Source: Gammaproteobacteria bacterium
Lineage (GTDB): Bacteria; Pseudomonadota; Gammaproteobacteria; Pseudomonadales; GM7GCV1
Reading direction: 5' to 3'
NCBI GenBank assembly: GCA_030830945.1
Contig: JAURLY010000099.1
Span: forward strand, 1-15,757
DNA: 15,757 nt
Shown here: positions 14,824-15,757 of the stretch, piece after piece
Layout: the number at the start of each line of letters is the position of its first letter
Position numbering within the stretch: position 1 is the first letter of the stretch
The notes under the pieces: model-generated
Databases searched by the model: none
Seen by the model: only the letters and a program-made list of their open reading frames with translations
What the model was told of the DNA's origin: nothing
Made by a program: the position numbers and the translations under genes

Positions 14824-15757
14824 TTAACCCAGCAGTCCCTGGCTGCTGGGAAGGTTGACAAGGGTCGTGGCCAGTCTCTTTGCCTCATCTAGGTTCATTG
14901 CAGGCACATTACGGTATGGTTGCAAAGTATTCATCAGCTTCCATGGCGGCCTGACCATGAAACCAGCCTCGTTGACTGCATACAGAATTTTGTTCTGCTC
15001 TTTCTCGTCTGCAATGTCGAGTTCCAATGTCTGCAACCAGTAATTACTTCTGGACTTTTCCGGTTCATGAACCAGGCTCACTCCCGCTTTGTCTTTGAAG
15101 CAGTTGTAATACTTATTAAACAAATTGCGTTTTTTAGCGATAAATTCCGGTAAATTTTCGAGCTGTGCGCATCCCAGCGCGGCGTTGATATTCGGCATCC
15201 TGTAATTGTATCCGCACTCGTCATGAACATAATGCCAGGCATGAGGCAGCTTGGCTGTTGTACTTAAATGCTTGGCCTTTTTGGCCAGTTTTTCGTCATT
15301 GGTCAAAATGGCACCGCCACCACCCGTAGTGACAATTTTGTTGCCATTAAAGCTGAGCACACCTGATTGGCCGAATGTGCCTGTATGTTTACCATCGTAC
15401 AGACTGCCAAGCGATTCCGCTGCATCTTCGACGAATTGCACATTGAAATCCTTTGCCAGCCTGAGACAACCTTCTATGTCGACCGGATGGCCAAACGTAT
15501 GCATAGGCACCATGGCACGTATAACGCGGCCCGTAGTTTTGTTAATGCATTGTCCGGCACGCTGTTCCGTGGTATCCGACAGGTATTCGCGGGTTTTTTC
15601 CACGAAAAACCCCAGATTTTCAGGATTGCAATCGACCAGGTGGGGCATGGCGCTACAGTAACTGACGGCATTGGCTGTCGCTACGAAAGTCAGTGCCGGC
15701 ATCAGGACCTCATCGTTATGGCCAACCCCGGCCAATAGCAGGGCGAGATGCAGGCCA
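14824..15757 (-). CDS. legC: LegC-family PLP-dependent aminotransferase (cut by right window edge)
   Basis: The frame is open through the right edge: residues reading LHLALLLAGVGHNDEV match the family's small-domain start, so the TTG at 15735 is internal and the true start is outside. About 310 residues are visible. These DegT/DnrJ/EryC1-type enzymes transfer an amino group from glutamate to C4 of a nucleotide-linked 4-keto sugar. The PLP lysine is in SFNGNKIVTTGGGG (codon 15337-15339), the Asp contacting the pyridine nitrogen is in VEDAAESLGS (codon 15424-15426), and PALTFVATANAV is typical of LegC. The partner 4,6-dehydratase LegB is not in the window and may lie immediately upstream. Pairing with LegH, LegG and LegI supports the LegC name over PseC or PglE. 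Confidence 0.9.
   Translation of the reverse strand, partial: GLHLALLLAGVGHNDEVLMPALTFVATANAVSYCSAMPHLVDCNPENLGFFVEKTREYLSDTTEQRAGQCINKTTGRVIRAMVPMHTFGHPVDIEGCLRLAKDFNVQFVEDAAESLGSLYDGKHTGTFGQSGVLSFNGNKIVTTGGGGAILTNDEKLAKKAKHLSTTAKLPHAWHYVHDECGYNYRMPNINAALGCAQLENLPEFIAKKRNLFNKYYNCFKDKAGVSLVHEPEKSRSNYWLQTLELDIADEKEQNKILYAVNEAGFMVRPPWKLMNTLQPYRNVPAMNLDEAKRLATTLVNLPSSQGLLG

Noticed and set aside
14824..15735. Aminotransferase starting at TTG 15735
   Set aside because: The same frame stays open to the window edge and encodes LHLALL, a conserved family segment, so the gene is truncated by the window, not started there.
1..15757. Mobile elements, CRISPR arrays, tRNA genes or attachment sites
   Set aside because: No transposase, long inverted repeat, regular direct repeat or tRNA-like fold was recognised; coding sequence fills nearly the whole window.

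Overview
The window is one dense block of sixteen genes, all read from the minus strand (right to left), with no gap above about 40 bases. It is a nonulosonic-acid surface-glycan locus of the legionaminic acid type, probably an O-antigen/LPS or flagellin-glycan locus of a Gram-negative bacterium. A gammaproteobacterium is my guess: the set of NeuB, NeuC, NeuA, HisH, HisF and a WbpG-type amidotransferase resembles the Legionella LPS locus and the Campylobacter ptm/leg genes. The organism cannot be fixed from sequence alone. No RNA gene, CRISPR array, insertion sequence or terminator was seen.

Layout in transcription order. (a) Sugar core, 15757 to 10973: LegC-type aminotransferase (cut by the right edge), NeuD/LegH-type acetyltransferase, LegI/NeuB synthase, LegG/NeuC hydrolysing 2-epimerase, and a PtmE-type nucleotidyltransferase with two CBS repeats. 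(b) Amidination module, 10951 to 8221: N-acetyl sugar amidotransferase with a HisF-like and a HisH-like protein. (c) 8224 to 3844: PtmF-like oxidoreductase, LegF/NeuA CMP-sugar synthetase, a NodU/CmcH-type O-carbamoyltransferase and a PtmA-like short-chain dehydrogenase. (d) Assembly and decoration, 3832 to 1: a 617-residue probable GT-B glycosyltransferase, a hexapeptide acetyltransferase, an extended-SDR epimerase with a cysteine/histidine insert, and the start of a family 2 glycosyltransferase (cut by the left edge).

Working model (inference from the known Campylobacter GDP route): PtmE with PtmA/PtmF supplies GDP-GlcN(Ac); LegB (not in the window, perhaps just beyond the right edge), LegC and LegH build the 2,4-diacetamido sugar; LegG releases 6-deoxy-AltdiNAc or a similar hexose; LegI condenses it with phosphoenolpyruvate; LegF activates it as CMP-sugar. 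HisH releases ammonia from glutamine, HisF passes it on, and the amidotransferase turns an N-acetyl into an acetamidino group. The expected product is CMP-Leg5Am7Ac or an isomer. The carbamoyltransferase and acetyltransferase probably decorate this or a neighbouring sugar.

Most notable points: the HisF-like protein has Glu where histidine-pathway HisF has catalytic Asp130; four adjacent genes start with TTG; an AT-rich block (about 5900 to 14195) lies between richer flanks, with one edge at a gene boundary and the other inside the carbamoyltransferase gene; and the 617-residue protein is a candidate nonulosonic-acid transferase.
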